A stretch of DNA of 64,000 bases, taken from positions 1,113,651 through 1,177,650 of the forward strand of contig NZ_LMCX01000001.1 of NCBI RefSeq assembly GCF_001425665.1, in the 5' to 3' direction. Below are positions 1 to 9,039 of the stretch, piece by piece. Position 1 is the stretch's first letter, and every line of letters starts with the position of its first letter. The notes beneath the pieces were generated by a model, which was not told the DNA's origin, did not search any database, and saw only the letters and a list, made by a program, of their open reading frames with translations. The position numbers and the translations under genes were made by a program. This DNA comes from Yonghaparkia sp. Root332 (GTDB lineage Bacteria > Actinomycetota > Actinomycetes > Actinomycetales > Microbacteriaceae).

Positions 1-425
1 TCGCGCCACAGCCCGGTCGCCGAGTCGGTGAGGTCGTCGTAGTCGAAGCCCTCCGCCTCCTCGAAGGTCGGGGCGAGGTCGAGCAGGGCGCCGCTGCCGA
101 CGAAGTCGAGCGCGGCGTTCTCGAGCACCCACGCGAGGTCCGGGGCGTTGCCGCCCGCGATCTGCGTCGTGATGGTCGTGGTGTAGTCCTCGAACGGCAG
201 TGGGTCGAAGGTGATCGACGTGACGTTCTCGTTCTCGGCCATGTAGGCCTCGGCGATGGAGTCGAAGAGGGCCAGGTGGTCCTCGTTGGCCGTCCAGACC
301 GTCATGCGCAGGTCGACCGGGCCTTCCGGCTCGACGGCCGTGGGCTCGGCCGCGGCGCACGCGGCGAGCGTCATCGCCGACGCGGCCAGCACGCCGGTGA
401 TGGTCAGCATCTTCGCTGATCTCAT
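1..425 (-). CDS. Sugar ABC transporter substrate-binding lipoprotein, N-terminal part (runs off the window)
   Basis: The reading frame starts at ATG 425 and is still open at base 1, so only about 141 residues are visible. It begins with a charged n-region and a hydrophobic stretch ending in the lipobox LAAC with Cys23, so the product should be a membrane-anchored extracellular solute-binding protein. The segment after residue 40 (VDLRMTVWTANEDH, then APDLAWVLENAALDFV) is the start of a family 1 sugar-binding fold. A clear AGAGGAG ribosome site lies at 432-438. It is 19 bp downstream of the FAD oxidoreductase and probably in the same operon behind the LacI gene. Permeases would be expected beyond the left edge. 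The substrate cannot be told. Confidence 0.85.
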   Translation of the reverse strand, partial: MRSAKMLTITGVLAASAMTLAACAAAEPTAVEPEGPVDLRMTVWTANEDHLALFDSIAEAYMAENENVTSITFDPLPFEDYTTTITTQIAGGNAPDLAWVLENAALDFVGSGALLDLAPTFEEAEGFDYDDLTDSATGLWR

Positions 426-444
426 GAGTTGCTCCTCTTGGGTG

Positions 445-2055
445 TCAGTAGCCCTCGACGTCGGGCCAGTGCAGCTCGACGCCGGAGCGGTGGAGAAGGG
501 ATTGGAACTCCTCGAGCAGTCGAGGAGTGGAGCGGACCGCGCGGGGATCCACCGCACGGTCCAGGCAGAAGGCCGCTAGCCAGCCCGCCGCCTCGCCGAT
601 GCTCCACTCCACCGGATGGAGTCGGAAGGCTCCATTGGTGATGTGAGTCGTACCGACGTTCTTTCCCGCGGCGAGCAGATTCCGGGTCCGAACCGGAATG
701 AGCGCACCGAGGGGGATCTCGAACGGCGCCGAAGCGACGTCGATGTAGTTGTCCCCTCCCGTGGAGGGGTGCAGGTCGATGCGGTACATGCCGACACCGA
801 CCGAGTCGGAGAATCGCGCGGGGCGGCCGTGGCCCCTGATCGCGATCGAGAGATCCTGCTCGCGGACCGTCACCTGGGCGCGGATGCGACGCGATTCGCG
901 GATGTACGCCGCTTGCGCGAATCCGTCATCGGTTCCGGTCACGTCGCCGCGCAGGCGGAGGCCCGGCCATCCCGTGCCGCCATCCGGGCGCGGGGCCTCG
1001 GTCTGCAGCCAGTAGAACATCGACAGCGACTGGCGCCTGGCGCCCTCGAAGTGCCGCTCGGCGTCGGGGTTGTCGATGACGGTGCCGCCGAGGTAGTCGA
1101 TCATCGGCCAGTTCACGAGCACGATGTCGCTCGGGTAGAGGCCGCCGGTGAATTGCGCCCGCGCGGCGATGCGGCGGAAGGTCCAGAGCTCGCGGTCACC
1201 GCCGCTCGCCCGCTGGTCGGCGATCATGCCGTCCGGGTCGTCGTGCTGGTTCGGCGTGAAGGTGCGCGTGACTTGCTCGAGCGTCCGCGGGTCGGGCCCG
1301 GTGAGGGAGAGCATCGGCGCGCCCCAGAACTCGGGCTGGAGCGATCGCCAGTGGTCGTAGTCGTGCGGTCGATCGATCGTCCGGTCGCCGTCGACGTGGT
1401 CGACGACGAAGCACCAGCTGATGGCCTGCTGGTTGTCGGGCTGCGCCTCGGAGGGTGCGCTCGGCTCGCCCGTCTCGGCGCTCGATTCGAACCCGGTCAC
1501 GTACTCGGTGCCCGTGAGCGGCAGCAGGTCGCCGAGCTCCGTGGCGTCGAGGATGTACGCGGCCTCGATCTCGATGCGATCACCCGTCGACAGGTGCTCG
1601 AGCGTTACCGATCGCACATCGTCGCCGTCGGTGGCAGCCTCGATCGGCCGGTACGGCTGCAGGACGGTGAGCCGGTCGGACGAGCGCCACGGGGCGAGCA
1701 GCTCGTCGATGACGGCGGCGCCGACGCGCGGCTCGGCGCAGAGGCGGCTCACGAGCCCGGCGCCGGGGTTGAGGGCGAGATCGGCGCGAGCCCGCGCGGT
1801 GAGCGGATAGTTGCGGCGGTAGTAGTCGCGGATTCCCTCGCGCAGTCGGCGATAGGTCGCGCTCACGCCGAACTGCTCGACCCACGTGTGCTCGTCCATG
1901 GGGACGGCCTGGCTCGTGAGCTGGCCGCCGAGCCACGCAAACTCCTCGGTGAGCACGACGCTCCGGCCGGCGCTCGCCGCGGCGAGCGCGGCGGCGACGC
2001 CGCCCATGCCGCCGCCGACCACGAGCACGTCGCAGCGGAGGGTGCGGTGGCTCAT
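445..2055 (-). CDS. FAD-dependent oxidoreductase (FAD_oxidored family)
   Basis: 536 residues. The N-terminus carries the dinucleotide-binding signature VVGGGMGGVAAA (Gly14, Gly16, Gly19), followed by the GGQLTSQ stretch typical of the FAD_oxidored group (PF12831), which is common in sugar-utilisation loci. A second FAD-contact region, with RTRNLLAAGKNVGTTHI, lies near the C-terminus. Its ATG overlaps the LacI stop codon by 4 bp, which shows translational coupling, and the sugar-binding lipoprotein follows it. The physiological substrate of this family is mostly unknown; oxidation of a sugar or sugar acid is inferred from the neighbours. No signal peptide, so it is cytoplasmic. Confidence 0.8.
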   Translation of the reverse strand: MSHRTLRCDVLVVGGGMGGVAAALAAASAGRSVVLTEEFAWLGGQLTSQAVPMDEHTWVEQFGVSATYRRLREGIRDYYRRNYPLTARARADLALNPGAGLVSRLCAEPRVGAAVIDELLAPWRSSDRLTVLQPYRPIEAATDGDDVRSVTLEHLSTGDRIEIEAAYILDATELGDLLPLTGTEYVTGFESSAETGEPSAPSEAQPDNQQAISWCFVVDHVDGDRTIDRPHDYDHWRSLQPEFWGAPMLSLTGPDPRTLEQVTRTFTPNQHDDPDGMIADQRASGGDRELWTFRRIAARAQFTGGLYPSDIVLVNWPMIDYLGGTVIDNPDAERHFEGARRQSLSMFYWLQTEAPRPDGGTGWPGLRLRGDVTGTDDGFAQAAYIRESRRIRAQVTVREQDLSIAIRGHGRPARFSDSVGVGMYRIDLHPSTGGDNYIDVASAPFEIPLGALIPVRTRNLLAAGKNVGTTHITNGAFRLHPVEWSIGEAAGWLAAFCLDRAVDPRAVRSTPRLLEEFQSLLHRSGVELHWPDVEGY

Positions 2056-3095
2056 TCGACCACCGCCACGAGCGTCGAGCCGTCGGTGATGTCGCAGTCG
2101 AGCAGGCGGCGGAGGTCGGCGTCGGTCGGTTCGTCGTCCGGGTCGAGGATGCGCGTGAGCAGCGCGACGGCGTCGGCGCCGAGCTGGACGCGAGGCGGGC
2201 TCAATCGGGTGAAGTCGACCGCGAGTGCGTCGTGTACGGCGACCTCGCCGAGCACGACGATCGACACTTCGCGAGGGATCTCGACGCCGTCATCGATGGC
2301 GATCCGCCGGAGCTCGGCGGCGTGGTCGGGCGATTCGACGAACAGCACGGTGGGGCGGAAGTCGCGGATGCGGGTCCAGGCGCCGACGAGATCGTCGCCG
2401 CGGGTCGGGCCGCTCCAGACCCGGATGTCCGCGTGCGCAGCCACCTCCTCGCGGAATCCTCGCTGCCGGTCGAGCACCGATTCGGCCGTCGAGTCGAGGT
2501 GCAGCAGCGCGAGGCGTCGATGGCCGAGCGCCACGGCTCGGCGGACGAGCTCGGCCGTGCCGGCGGCGTAGTCCACGCCGACGTAAGGCACGCCCGGGAC
2601 GTCGCGGCGACCGATCGCGACGAAGGGGAACTGCATGTCGACGAGTCGTTCGAGCTCGACCGGGTCCATCTCGCGTCCGAGCAGCAGCGCGCCGTCGGCG
2701 AGCCCGAGGCGGTTGTTCTCGTGGAAGAGCCGGCGTCGTCCGTTCTCGACGGGAGCGCTCGTGAAGACGAGGAGGTCGCAGCCGTGCTGCTCGGCCTCGG
2801 CCTCGATGCCGGTCAGCAGCGGTGTGTAGAAGTCGATGCTTCCGCTCGGGAAGGCGGGCTCGTAGGTGAAGACGCCGAGGATCTTGTTGCCCACCCCGGC
2901 AAGCCGGCGAGCGGCAGGGTCGGCGACGTAGGACGTGCCGGCGATCACATCGAGCACGCGCTGTCGCGTCGCCTCGGGGATGCGTGCGTCGCTGTCGGCC
3001 TTGCCGTTGAGCACGAGGGAGACCGTCGCCTGGCTCACGCCGGCGAGCTCGGCGATGCGGCGCTGGGTCATCTTGGTCTTGCCGGGGGCGGTCAT
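2052..3095 (-). CDS. LacI-family transcriptional regulator
   Basis: 347 residues. The helix-turn-helix lies at about residues 10-33 (RIAELAGVSQATVSLVLNG), followed by the hinge helix ending ADPAARRLAG and a periplasmic-binding-protein-like effector domain. Length and layout are standard for LacI/GalR. It is the first gene of a minus-strand operon with the FAD oxidoreductase and the sugar-binding lipoprotein, and faces the secreted GH43-like gene across 250 bp that hold three palindromic operators. It is therefore the likely repressor of both directions and of itself. Start chosen at ATG 3095, with an AAGGATGA ribosome site upstream; an in-frame Met at residue 9 is possible. Confidence 0.93.
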   Translation of the reverse strand: MTAPGKTKMTQRRIAELAGVSQATVSLVLNGKADSDARIPEATRQRVLDVIAGTSYVADPAARRLAGVGNKILGVFTYEPAFPSGSIDFYTPLLTGIEAEAEQHGCDLLVFTSAPVENGRRRLFHENNRLGLADGALLLGREMDPVELERLVDMQFPFVAIGRRDVPGVPYVGVDYAAGTAELVRRAVALGHRRLALLHLDSTAESVLDRQRGFREEVAAHADIRVWSGPTRGDDLVGAWTRIRDFRPTVLFVESPDHAAELRRIAIDDGVEIPREVSIVVLGEVAVHDALAVDFTRLSPPRVQLGADAVALLTRILDPDDEPTDADLRRLLDCDITDGSTLVAVVE

Positions 3096-3122
3096 GCGCG
3101 GGTCATCCTTCGTGGGGAGGGT

Positions 3123-3138
3123 GCTAATCCGTATTAGC
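3123..3138. promoter_or_regulatory. LacI-type operator, site 1
   Basis: Inverted repeat GCTAAT-CCGT-ATTAGC with an intact 6-bp half-site on each side. It lies just upstream of the LacI gene, its centre 35 bp from that start codon, which fits autorepression. Confidence 0.75.
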
Positions 3139-3154
3139 GGGGCGTTGAGGTGAT

Positions 3155-3170
3155 GCTAATGCGCATTACC
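3155..3170. promoter_or_regulatory. LacI-type operator, site 2 (one imperfect half)
   Basis: GCTAAT-GCGC-ATTACC. The left half matches the other sites and the right half differs by one base. Its centre is 32 bp from site 1, about three helical turns, so dimers would sit on the same face. Confidence 0.65.
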
Positions 3171-3244
3171 ACTCCTGTCCAGTCCGACTTCCGCGACGCT
3201 TGCTCTCGACCCGGCACTCGGGTTACCGTGATCTCGAATCGGGT

Positions 3245-3260
3245 GCTAATGCGCATTAGC
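3245..3260. promoter_or_regulatory. LacI-type operator, site 3 (perfect palindrome)
   Basis: GCTAATGCGCATTAGC, a perfect 16-bp palindrome, 86 bp before the start of the secreted GH43-like gene. It is 90 bp from site 2 and 122 bp from site 1, a distance that would allow looping. It is the best-scoring site and probably controls the plus-strand gene. Confidence 0.8.
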
Positions 3261-3345
3261 GTTCGGGAGATTCGCTCCGGTTCTCGAGAGGCCGCCGTAT
3301 GGGGGCGACGACGATGTCGCCGCGGCGCCTCATGAGGAGACCGTC

Positions 3346-5682
3346 ATGCCATCGTCCCGTCGAGAGCGAACCGGGCGCATCGTCGCCGCGGCCATCGCGA
3401 TCGTTCTCGCTGCCACCGTCGTTCCCGGCGGACCGCCCGCGAGTGCCACGCACCCACCCGCCCCGACCGTTGCCGACCCGCTGCCCTCGTGGCGTCACGG
3501 GGGAGTGATCACCGATCCCGTGACGATCAAGTGGAAGCCCAACCCGACGAACTACGAGTACATCTTCCCGGGGGTCATCGAGACCACCGAGCTCGAGAAT
3601 CCGCTTGGGCGCTACTACCTCTACACGGCGCCGCACGACAGGCCGGGCGGCATCATCCTGCTCTACTCCGACTCCCTCGAGGGCCCGTGGACGCAGTACG
3701 GCTCGACCCCGCTGATCGACAATCGATGGGAGAAGAACGACGGCTCGGGCCAGGTCTACTACGACGTGGATCACGTCTCGGGTCCGGATCCCATCTGGAA
3801 CCCGACGGACGGGCTGATGTACCTGTACTTCCACGGCGAGAACTACACCACGCGGTGGGCGACCTCGAGCGACGGCATCACCTTCACCTACGGCGGCGAG
3901 GCGCTCAATTCCCAGGACGGCAACACGATCATCAAGAACGGCGTCGCAGTCGGCGAGACGATCACCGAGCGATCGTACGGCCGGGTGTTCATCCACCCCG
4001 CGCCGACCAGCCAGGTGAAGTGGGGCATGCTCTACATGGACCACCGCGGTGACCCGACCTACACGAGGCGAGTCCGCCTTGCCGAGTCGGCAGATGGTCG
4101 GAACTGGACGGTGCGACCAGACTTCGTGATCACCGGCGACTCGGTCGCAGGCGCGCAGGTCTCCGGCGGCAACCTCTGGACCTGGAACGGTCAGAACTAC
4201 GTCGTCTACCACGGGTCCAACGGCAAGACGATCGCCCGGACGGTGAACTCCACCTTCACCGACATCGGCGAGCCGATCGTGCTCCACGAGTCCACGGGCA
4301 TCAGCGGAGACGTCGGTGGCGTGAAGTCGCCCGAGATCATCACCGATGAGACCGGCACCTACCTCTTCTACACGGGCAATCAGGGTGGCGCCGGCACGAA
4401 CGAGACCGTGCGCTGGGCGAAGCTCGATCCGTCGGCGCCGTTGCACGACAGCTGCCCCGGGACAGGGTCAGACGAGTTCCGCGGGTCGGCGCTCGGGTCG
4501 AGCTGGACCGTCACGAATCGCGCGGGCGTCGCAACAGCCCATCGCGTCGAGGGCGGCGAGCTCGTCATCCCGACCTATGCGGCCGGCGTCGCGGGCGCCC
4601 CGCTCGTGCAGCGCTCGCTGCCCAGCGGAGCGTGGGAGTACACGGCCGAGGTCCGCGTGGACCCGCAGACCGCGTATCAGCAGGGCGGAATCCTCCTGCA
4701 CGGAACTGACTCGACCTACGCGAAGCTCGCACTCGCGCAGAGCTCGAGCGGCGAGCGCTTCGAATTCACGTGGAGGAAGAACGGGACCGAGCAATCCATC
4801 GGGGTGGGGTTCGCTCCATCGGAGGACATCGCGGGCGAGCCCGTGTGGCTGCGCCTCGTGAGCGACGGCTCGTCCGTGCGAGCGCGCTACTCGACGGATG
4901 GCGATCGCTTCCAGCCGCTCGGCGGCGCGGTACCGCTCGCGGAGGTCGCCGCGACGCGCATCGGCCCGGTCGCACTGCAGGGAGCGACGGGCGGCGCAGC
5001 GACCGAGGCGTCGTTCCGCTGGGCGCGATTCACGCCGTCCGATGCGCAGCGCGACGCGTGCGCGCTCGGCGGGCCGACAGCGGCGAGCGCGGGCAGCGGC
5101 TCCGACGAATTCGCCGCAGCATCGCTGTCGAGCTCGACGTGGCCCATCCGACCGTCGACGTCGACCTACCGGCTCGAGAACGGCCAGCTCGTCATGCCGA
5201 CGGTCGCGGCGGGCATCTCCGGTGCGCCGCTTCTGGCGCAGCCGGTCCCGGCGAGCGCCCCGTGGGCGGTGACCACGCGCATCCAGATCGACCCGACGCA
5301 GCCGTTCCAGCAGGGCGGGCTTCTGCTGAGGAGCGACGGTGATGACTACGCGAAGCTCGTGCTCGGTCGCGCGAGCGCCGGGCTCGTCGTCGACTTCGCC
5401 TGGCGTCACGAAGGAGTCGACCGGCCGTCGACGTCGGTCGACACGCGAGGACCGGGTTCGGGCACGGCTGCCGGATTCTGGTTGCGACTGTCGAGCGACG
5501 AGCGCTACATCACCGCGAGCATCTCGCACGACGGCGTGCTCTTCACTCCGATGGGTCGACGGATTCCGGTTGAAGAGCTCCCGCTGGCGACGATCGGCCC
5601 GGTCGCCATCCACGGCGCGACCGCCGCCTCGCCGACGGATGCCCGATTCGACTGGTTCCGCTGGCGCAGTCCCGGTCGATGA
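3346..5682 (+). CDS. Secreted GH43-like beta-propeller protein with two tandem concanavalin-like modules
   Basis: 778 residues. A signal peptide runs to about residue 34 (RRER, a hydrophobic core, then ASA). Residues ~45-365 look like a five-bladed propeller of the GH43/GH117/DUF377 kind, with repeated blade motifs such as YYLYTAPHD, GPWTQYG and TYLFYTGNQGG. I cannot assign the catalytic acids. Two homologous ~190-residue modules follow, starting at GSDEFRGSALGSSW and GSDEFAAASLSSSTW. Each has a QQGG(I/L)LL strand and an F(T/A)WR(K/H) strand, as in the DUF1349 or GH43 C-terminal lectin fold. A GAGGAGA ribosome site precedes ATG 3346. Likely role: extracellular attack on or binding of a plant or microbial polysaccharide, controlled by the divergent LacI. 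Confidence 0.75.
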   Translation: MPSSRRERTGRIVAAAIAIVLAATVVPGGPPASATHPPAPTVADPLPSWRHGGVITDPVTIKWKPNPTNYEYIFPGVIETTELENPLGRYYLYTAPHDRPGGIILLYSDSLEGPWTQYGSTPLIDNRWEKNDGSGQVYYDVDHVSGPDPIWNPTDGLMYLYFHGENYTTRWATSSDGITFTYGGEALNSQDGNTIIKNGVAVGETITERSYGRVFIHPAPTSQVKWGMLYMDHRGDPTYTRRVRLAESADGRNWTVRPDFVITGDSVAGAQVSGGNLWTWNGQNYVVYHGSNGKTIARTVNSTFTDIGEPIVLHESTGISGDVGGVKSPEIITDETGTYLFYTGNQGGAGTNETVRWAKLDPSAPLHDSCPGTGSDEFRGSALGSSWTVTNRAGVATAHRVEGGELVIPTYAAGVAGAPLVQRSLPSGAWEYTAEVRVDPQTAYQQGGILLHGTDSTYAKLALAQSSSGERFEFTWRKNGTEQSIGVGFAPSEDIAGEPVWLRLVSDGSSVRARYSTDGDRFQPLGGAVPLAEVAATRIGPVALQGATGGAATEASFRWARFTPSDAQRDACALGGPTAASAGSGSDEFAAASLSSSTWPIRPSTSTYRLENGQLVMPTVAAGISGAPLLAQPVPASAPWAVTTRIQIDPTQPFQQGGLLLRSDGDDYAKLVLGRASAGLVVDFAWRHEGVDRPSTSVDTRGPGSGTAAGFWLRLSSDERYITASISHDGVLFTPMGRRIPVEELPLATIGPVAIHGATAASPTDARFDWFRWRSPGR

Positions 5683-5689
5683 CAGACCT

Positions 5690-5719
5690 GAGGGGGTGCG
5701 CGCCTGGGCGCACCCCCTC
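5690..5719. terminator. Bidirectional terminator hairpin
   Basis: A perfect 12-bp stem (GAGGGGGTGCGC with GCGCACCCCCTC) and a 6-nt loop, 7 bp after the GH43-like stop and 33 bp before the end of the convergent hydrolase gene. There is no T-run, as is usual for actinobacterial I-shaped terminators. Confidence 0.8.
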
Positions 5720-5752
5720 AGCCATCTCGGCACGCCTCGCGCGCGCTCGAGA

Positions 5753-6385
5753 TCAGTTGACCCAGCCCAGCTCCCGCAACCAGCCCGCGCACTCCTCAGA
5801 CCACCGCGCGGCCGCGCCCTCACCATGCGCGAGCCCGAGGCCGTGCCTCCCGTGCGGATAGACGTGCAGCGCGTGGGGAACCTCATGTTCCGCGAGGGCG
5901 GCACCCAGGCGGTACGCATGCTCGACGCGCACCGAGGCGTCCTCCGCGGTGTGCCAGACGAAGGTGGGCGGCATCGCCGCGGTGACGAGTCGGTCGATCG
6001 AGAGAGCGCGGCGTCGCTCGTCAGCGGCGTTCTCTCCGGCGAGCCAGCGCTGCGAATCGGCGTGCGTCTCCGTCTCCATCGAGACCACGGGGTAGCAGAG
6101 GATGGCCGCGTCGACGAGCCCCGACACCGCGGCGTGCCCCGCCAGGTGCCCGCCCGCTGAGAACCCGATGATGCCGAGGCGCTCGACGCCGCGCGCGCGC
6201 AGCTCGTCCACTCGCGCCCGCACGGCATCGAGCGGGGCAGGGTGCTGCGTCTTCACCGGGTACAGAAGCTCGCTCGCCTCGAGGCCGAGGGACTCGAGCC
6301 ACTCGATGACGGGGGCGCGCTCGTGGTCGGCATGACGCCAGTACCCGCCGCCGGGGAGGACGATGATGTGGGGAGGTCTGCTCAC
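5753..6385 (-). CDS. Alpha/beta-hydrolase (BD-FAE/acetylesterase type)
   Basis: 210 residues. The nucleophile elbow is GFSAG with Ser76. The oxyanion loop PGGGY is at 11-15. The acid is probably the Asp in HTAEDASV and the base the His in HGRHGLG near the C-terminus. Length and motifs match small esterases that remove acetyl groups from sugars, although peptidase-like relatives exist. It is a single gene, divergent from metG across 41 bp and ending against the terminator shared with the GH43-like gene. Cytoplasmic, with no signal peptide. Confidence 0.8.
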   Translation of the reverse strand: MSRPPHIIVLPGGGYWRHADHERAPVIEWLESLGLEASELLYPVKTQHPAPLDAVRARVDELRARGVERLGIIGFSAGGHLAGHAAVSGLVDAAILCYPVVSMETETHADSQRWLAGENAADERRRALSIDRLVTAAMPPTFVWHTAEDASVRVEHAYRLGAALAEHEVPHALHVYPHGRHGLGLAHGEGAAARWSEECAGWLRELGWVN

Positions 6386-6426
6386 GCGGAAAACGCTACG
6401 CGACCCCGCCCGTAGACTTGTGCGCT

Positions 6427-8016
6427 ATGGCCGCAGGCGACTCCTTCTCCGTCACGACCCCGATCTTCTACGTGAACGACGCTCCCCACATCGGGCACGC
6501 GTACACCGAGGTCGCGGCAGATGTTCTCGCACGCTGGCACCGGCAGAGCGGCGTCGACACCTGGTCGCTCACGGGCACTGACGAGCACGGGCAGAAGATC
6601 CTGCGCACGGCGGTCGCGAACGGCGTCACCCCGAAGGAGTGGGCCGACAAGCTCGTCGCCGACGCGTGGGTCCCGCTGCTGCAGACGATCGACATCGCCA
6701 ACGACGACTTCATCCGCACCACGGAGGAGCGCCACGAGTCGGTCGTGCAGCAGTTCCTGCAGAAGCTCTACGACGACGGCCTCATCTACGACGGCGAGTA
6801 CGAGGGCTACTACTGCGTCGGCTGCGAGGAGTACAAGCAGCCGTCCGACCTCGTCGACGGCTCGGGCGAGTTCGAGGGCCAGTACGTGTGCCCCATCCAC
6901 GGCCGCCCGGTCGAGGTGCTGAAGGAGAAGAACTACTTCTTCCGCATGAGCCGGTTCCAGCAGCGCCTGCTCGACCTGTACGAGTCGCAGCCCGACTTCA
7001 TCCAGCCCGACAGCCTCCGCAACGAGATCGTGTCCTTCGTGCGGCGCGGCCTCGACGACCTGTCGATCTCGCGGCAGAGCTTCGACTGGGGCGTGCGCGT
7101 GCCGTGGGACGACAAGCACGTCGTCTACGTGTGGTTCGACGCGCTCATCAACTACATCTCGGCCCTCGGCTGGAACCCGGAGCAGCCCGGCGAGCTGTTC
7201 GACCGCTTCTGGCCGTCGAACCACATCGTCGGCAAGGACATCGCGCGCTTCCACGCCGTCATCTGGCCCGCCATGCTCATGGCGGCCGACCTTCCGGTTC
7301 CGCGTCGCGTCTTCGGTCACGGCTGGCTGCTCGTCGGCGGCGAGAAGATGTCGAAGTCGAAGCTCACCGGCATCGCGCCGTCGCAGATCACCGACGTGTT
7401 CGGCTCCGACGCGTTCCGCTACTACTTCCTGCGCGCGATCGCGTTCGGCCAGGACGGCTCGTTCTCGTGGGAGGACCTCGCCGCCCGCTACCAGGCCGAG
7501 CTCGCCAACGGCTTCGGCAACCTCGCCTCGCGCGTGGTCGCGATGGTCGGCCGGTACTGCGACGGGGTCGTTCCCGAGGCGGGCCCGCTCGGCGAGGCCG
7601 AGGCGGGCATCCAGCGAACGGTGGCGGATGCCGTGGTCGCCGCGACCGCCGCGATCGACCGGTTCGCGATCCACGATTCGATCGCGGCCGTGTGGTCGAT
7701 CGTCGACGAGCTCAACGGCTACCTGACGGTGCAGGAGCCCTGGAAGGTCGCGAAGGACGAGTCGCAGACCGAGCGCCTCCGCACGATCCTGTACACGGCG
7801 GCCGAGGGGCTGCGGGCGCTCGCGGTGCTGCTGAGCCCGGTGCTGCCGCAGGCGACGCAGAAGCTGTGGACGGCCCTCGGCGCTGAGCCGCACCTGGGAG
7901 CACTGGTCGACCAGCGCATCCCCGATGCGGGAGAGTGGGAGCAGCTGCCGGCGGGCGCCCGCACCCAGGCGCTCGAGGCTCTCTTCCCGCGCATCGAGCA
8001 CGAGGCCACCGCCTAG
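6427..8016 (+). CDS. metG: Methionyl-tRNA synthetase
   Basis: 529 residues. Charges tRNA-Met. Class I signature HIGH at 21-24 and KMSKS at 307-311, with the connective-peptide insertion carrying C-x2-C type residues (YYCVGCEEY and VCPIHG). The C-terminal anticodon-binding helical domain follows, without the extra tRNA-binding domain, as in other actinobacteria. ATG 6427 was chosen over an upstream TTG because the protein then starts MAAGDSFSVTTPIFYVNDA, as in its relatives. A TAGACT hexamer at 6412-6417 suggests a very short leader. First gene of metG-tatD-rsmA. Confidence 0.97.
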   Translation: MAAGDSFSVTTPIFYVNDAPHIGHAYTEVAADVLARWHRQSGVDTWSLTGTDEHGQKILRTAVANGVTPKEWADKLVADAWVPLLQTIDIANDDFIRTTEERHESVVQQFLQKLYDDGLIYDGEYEGYYCVGCEEYKQPSDLVDGSGEFEGQYVCPIHGRPVEVLKEKNYFFRMSRFQQRLLDLYESQPDFIQPDSLRNEIVSFVRRGLDDLSISRQSFDWGVRVPWDDKHVVYVWFDALINYISALGWNPEQPGELFDRFWPSNHIVGKDIARFHAVIWPAMLMAADLPVPRRVFGHGWLLVGGEKMSKSKLTGIAPSQITDVFGSDAFRYYFLRAIAFGQDGSFSWEDLAARYQAELANGFGNLASRVVAMVGRYCDGVVPEAGPLGEAEAGIQRTVADAVVAATAAIDRFAIHDSIAAVWSIVDELNGYLTVQEPWKVAKDESQTERLRTILYTAAEGLRALAVLLSPVLPQATQKLWTALGAEPHLGALVDQRIPDAGEWEQLPAGARTQALEALFPRIEHEATA

Positions 8017-8028
8017 AAGGGGCGCGAC

Positions 8029-9039
8029 ATGACCGACGAGATGGCACCGCACGTGCGCTCCCGCGCCGCGATGGAGGACTCGTCGCGCGACCTCAGCTAC
8101 CCGCCGAGCCCCGAGGCGCTCGTCGTTCCGGTGTACGACAACCACACGCACCTCGAGATCGCCGACGGCGAGAACCCGATGCACTACCGCGAGCATCTCG
8201 ACCGCGCGTCGGCCGTCGGCGTGCGCGGCGTCGTGCAGGTGGGCACCGACGTGCCGACCTCGCGCTGGTCGGCGGCGATCGCGGCGCGCGAGCCGCGCGT
8301 GCTCGCCGCCGTGGCCATCCACCCGAACGAGGCCGCGACGCTCGCGGCGGCGGGTGAGCTGGATGCCGCTCTCGCCGTCATCGACGAGCTCGCCGCGCAG
8401 CCCCGCGTGGTCGCCATCGGCGAGACGGGCCTCGACTACTACCGCACCGAGTCGGGCACCGGACGCGACGCTCAGCTGCACGCCTTCGAGGAGCACATCC
8501 GCATCGCGAAGGAGCACGGCCTCGCTCTGCAGATCCACGACCGCGACGCGCACGACGACGTGGTGGCGACGCTGCGCCGGGTGGGGGCGCCGGAGCGCAC
8601 GGTCTTCCACTGCTTCAGCGGCGACGTCGAGCTCGCGTCGATCCTCGCCGAGAACGGCTGGTACGCCTCGTTCGCGGGCACGGCGACGTTCAAGACGGCG
8701 CGCAACCTCCGCGACGCGCTCGACGTCCTGCCGCGCGCGCTGCTGCTCGTCGAGACGGATGCGCCGTTCCTGACCCCGCACCCGTTCCGCGGCCGTCCGA
8801 ACTCGCCGTACCTGCTGCCGTGGACGCTCCGCGCGATGGCCGACCACCTCGGCACGGACGTGTCGATGCTCGCGGCGCAGATCAGCTCGAACACCGAGAC
8901 GGTGTACGGCACGTGGGATGCCGAGCCGGTCACCGCCCCCGGCGACCCCTGGGCCGATCGCCCGGATGCCGATCACCCCGAGCGCGACGCTCTGCCGGGC
9001 CGTGCCGACGACCTGACGACCGAGCAGGGCGGGGCCTGA
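8029..9039 (+). CDS. tatD: TatD-family deoxyribonuclease
   Basis: 336 residues. Metal-dependent TIM-barrel DNase. The HxH motif is H39/H41 (DNHTHLE). GETGLDYYR supplies the bridging Glu, QIHDRDAHDD and VFHCFSGD supply His ligands, and LLLVETDAPFLTPHPFRG the catalytic Asp. About 30 N-terminal residues and a ~25-residue C-terminal tail extend the usual fold. It sits 12 bp after metG and its TGA abuts the GTG of rsmA, the normal actinobacterial order. Confidence 0.95.
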   Translation: MTDEMAPHVRSRAAMEDSSRDLSYPPSPEALVVPVYDNHTHLEIADGENPMHYREHLDRASAVGVRGVVQVGTDVPTSRWSAAIAAREPRVLAAVAIHPNEAATLAAAGELDAALAVIDELAAQPRVVAIGETGLDYYRTESGTGRDAQLHAFEEHIRIAKEHGLALQIHDRDAHDDVVATLRRVGAPERTVFHCFSGDVELASILAENGWYASFAGTATFKTARNLRDALDVLPRALLLVETDAPFLTPHPFRGRPNSPYLLPWTLRAMADHLGTDVSMLAAQISSNTETVYGTWDAEPVTAPGDPWADRPDADHPERDALPGRADDLTTEQGGA

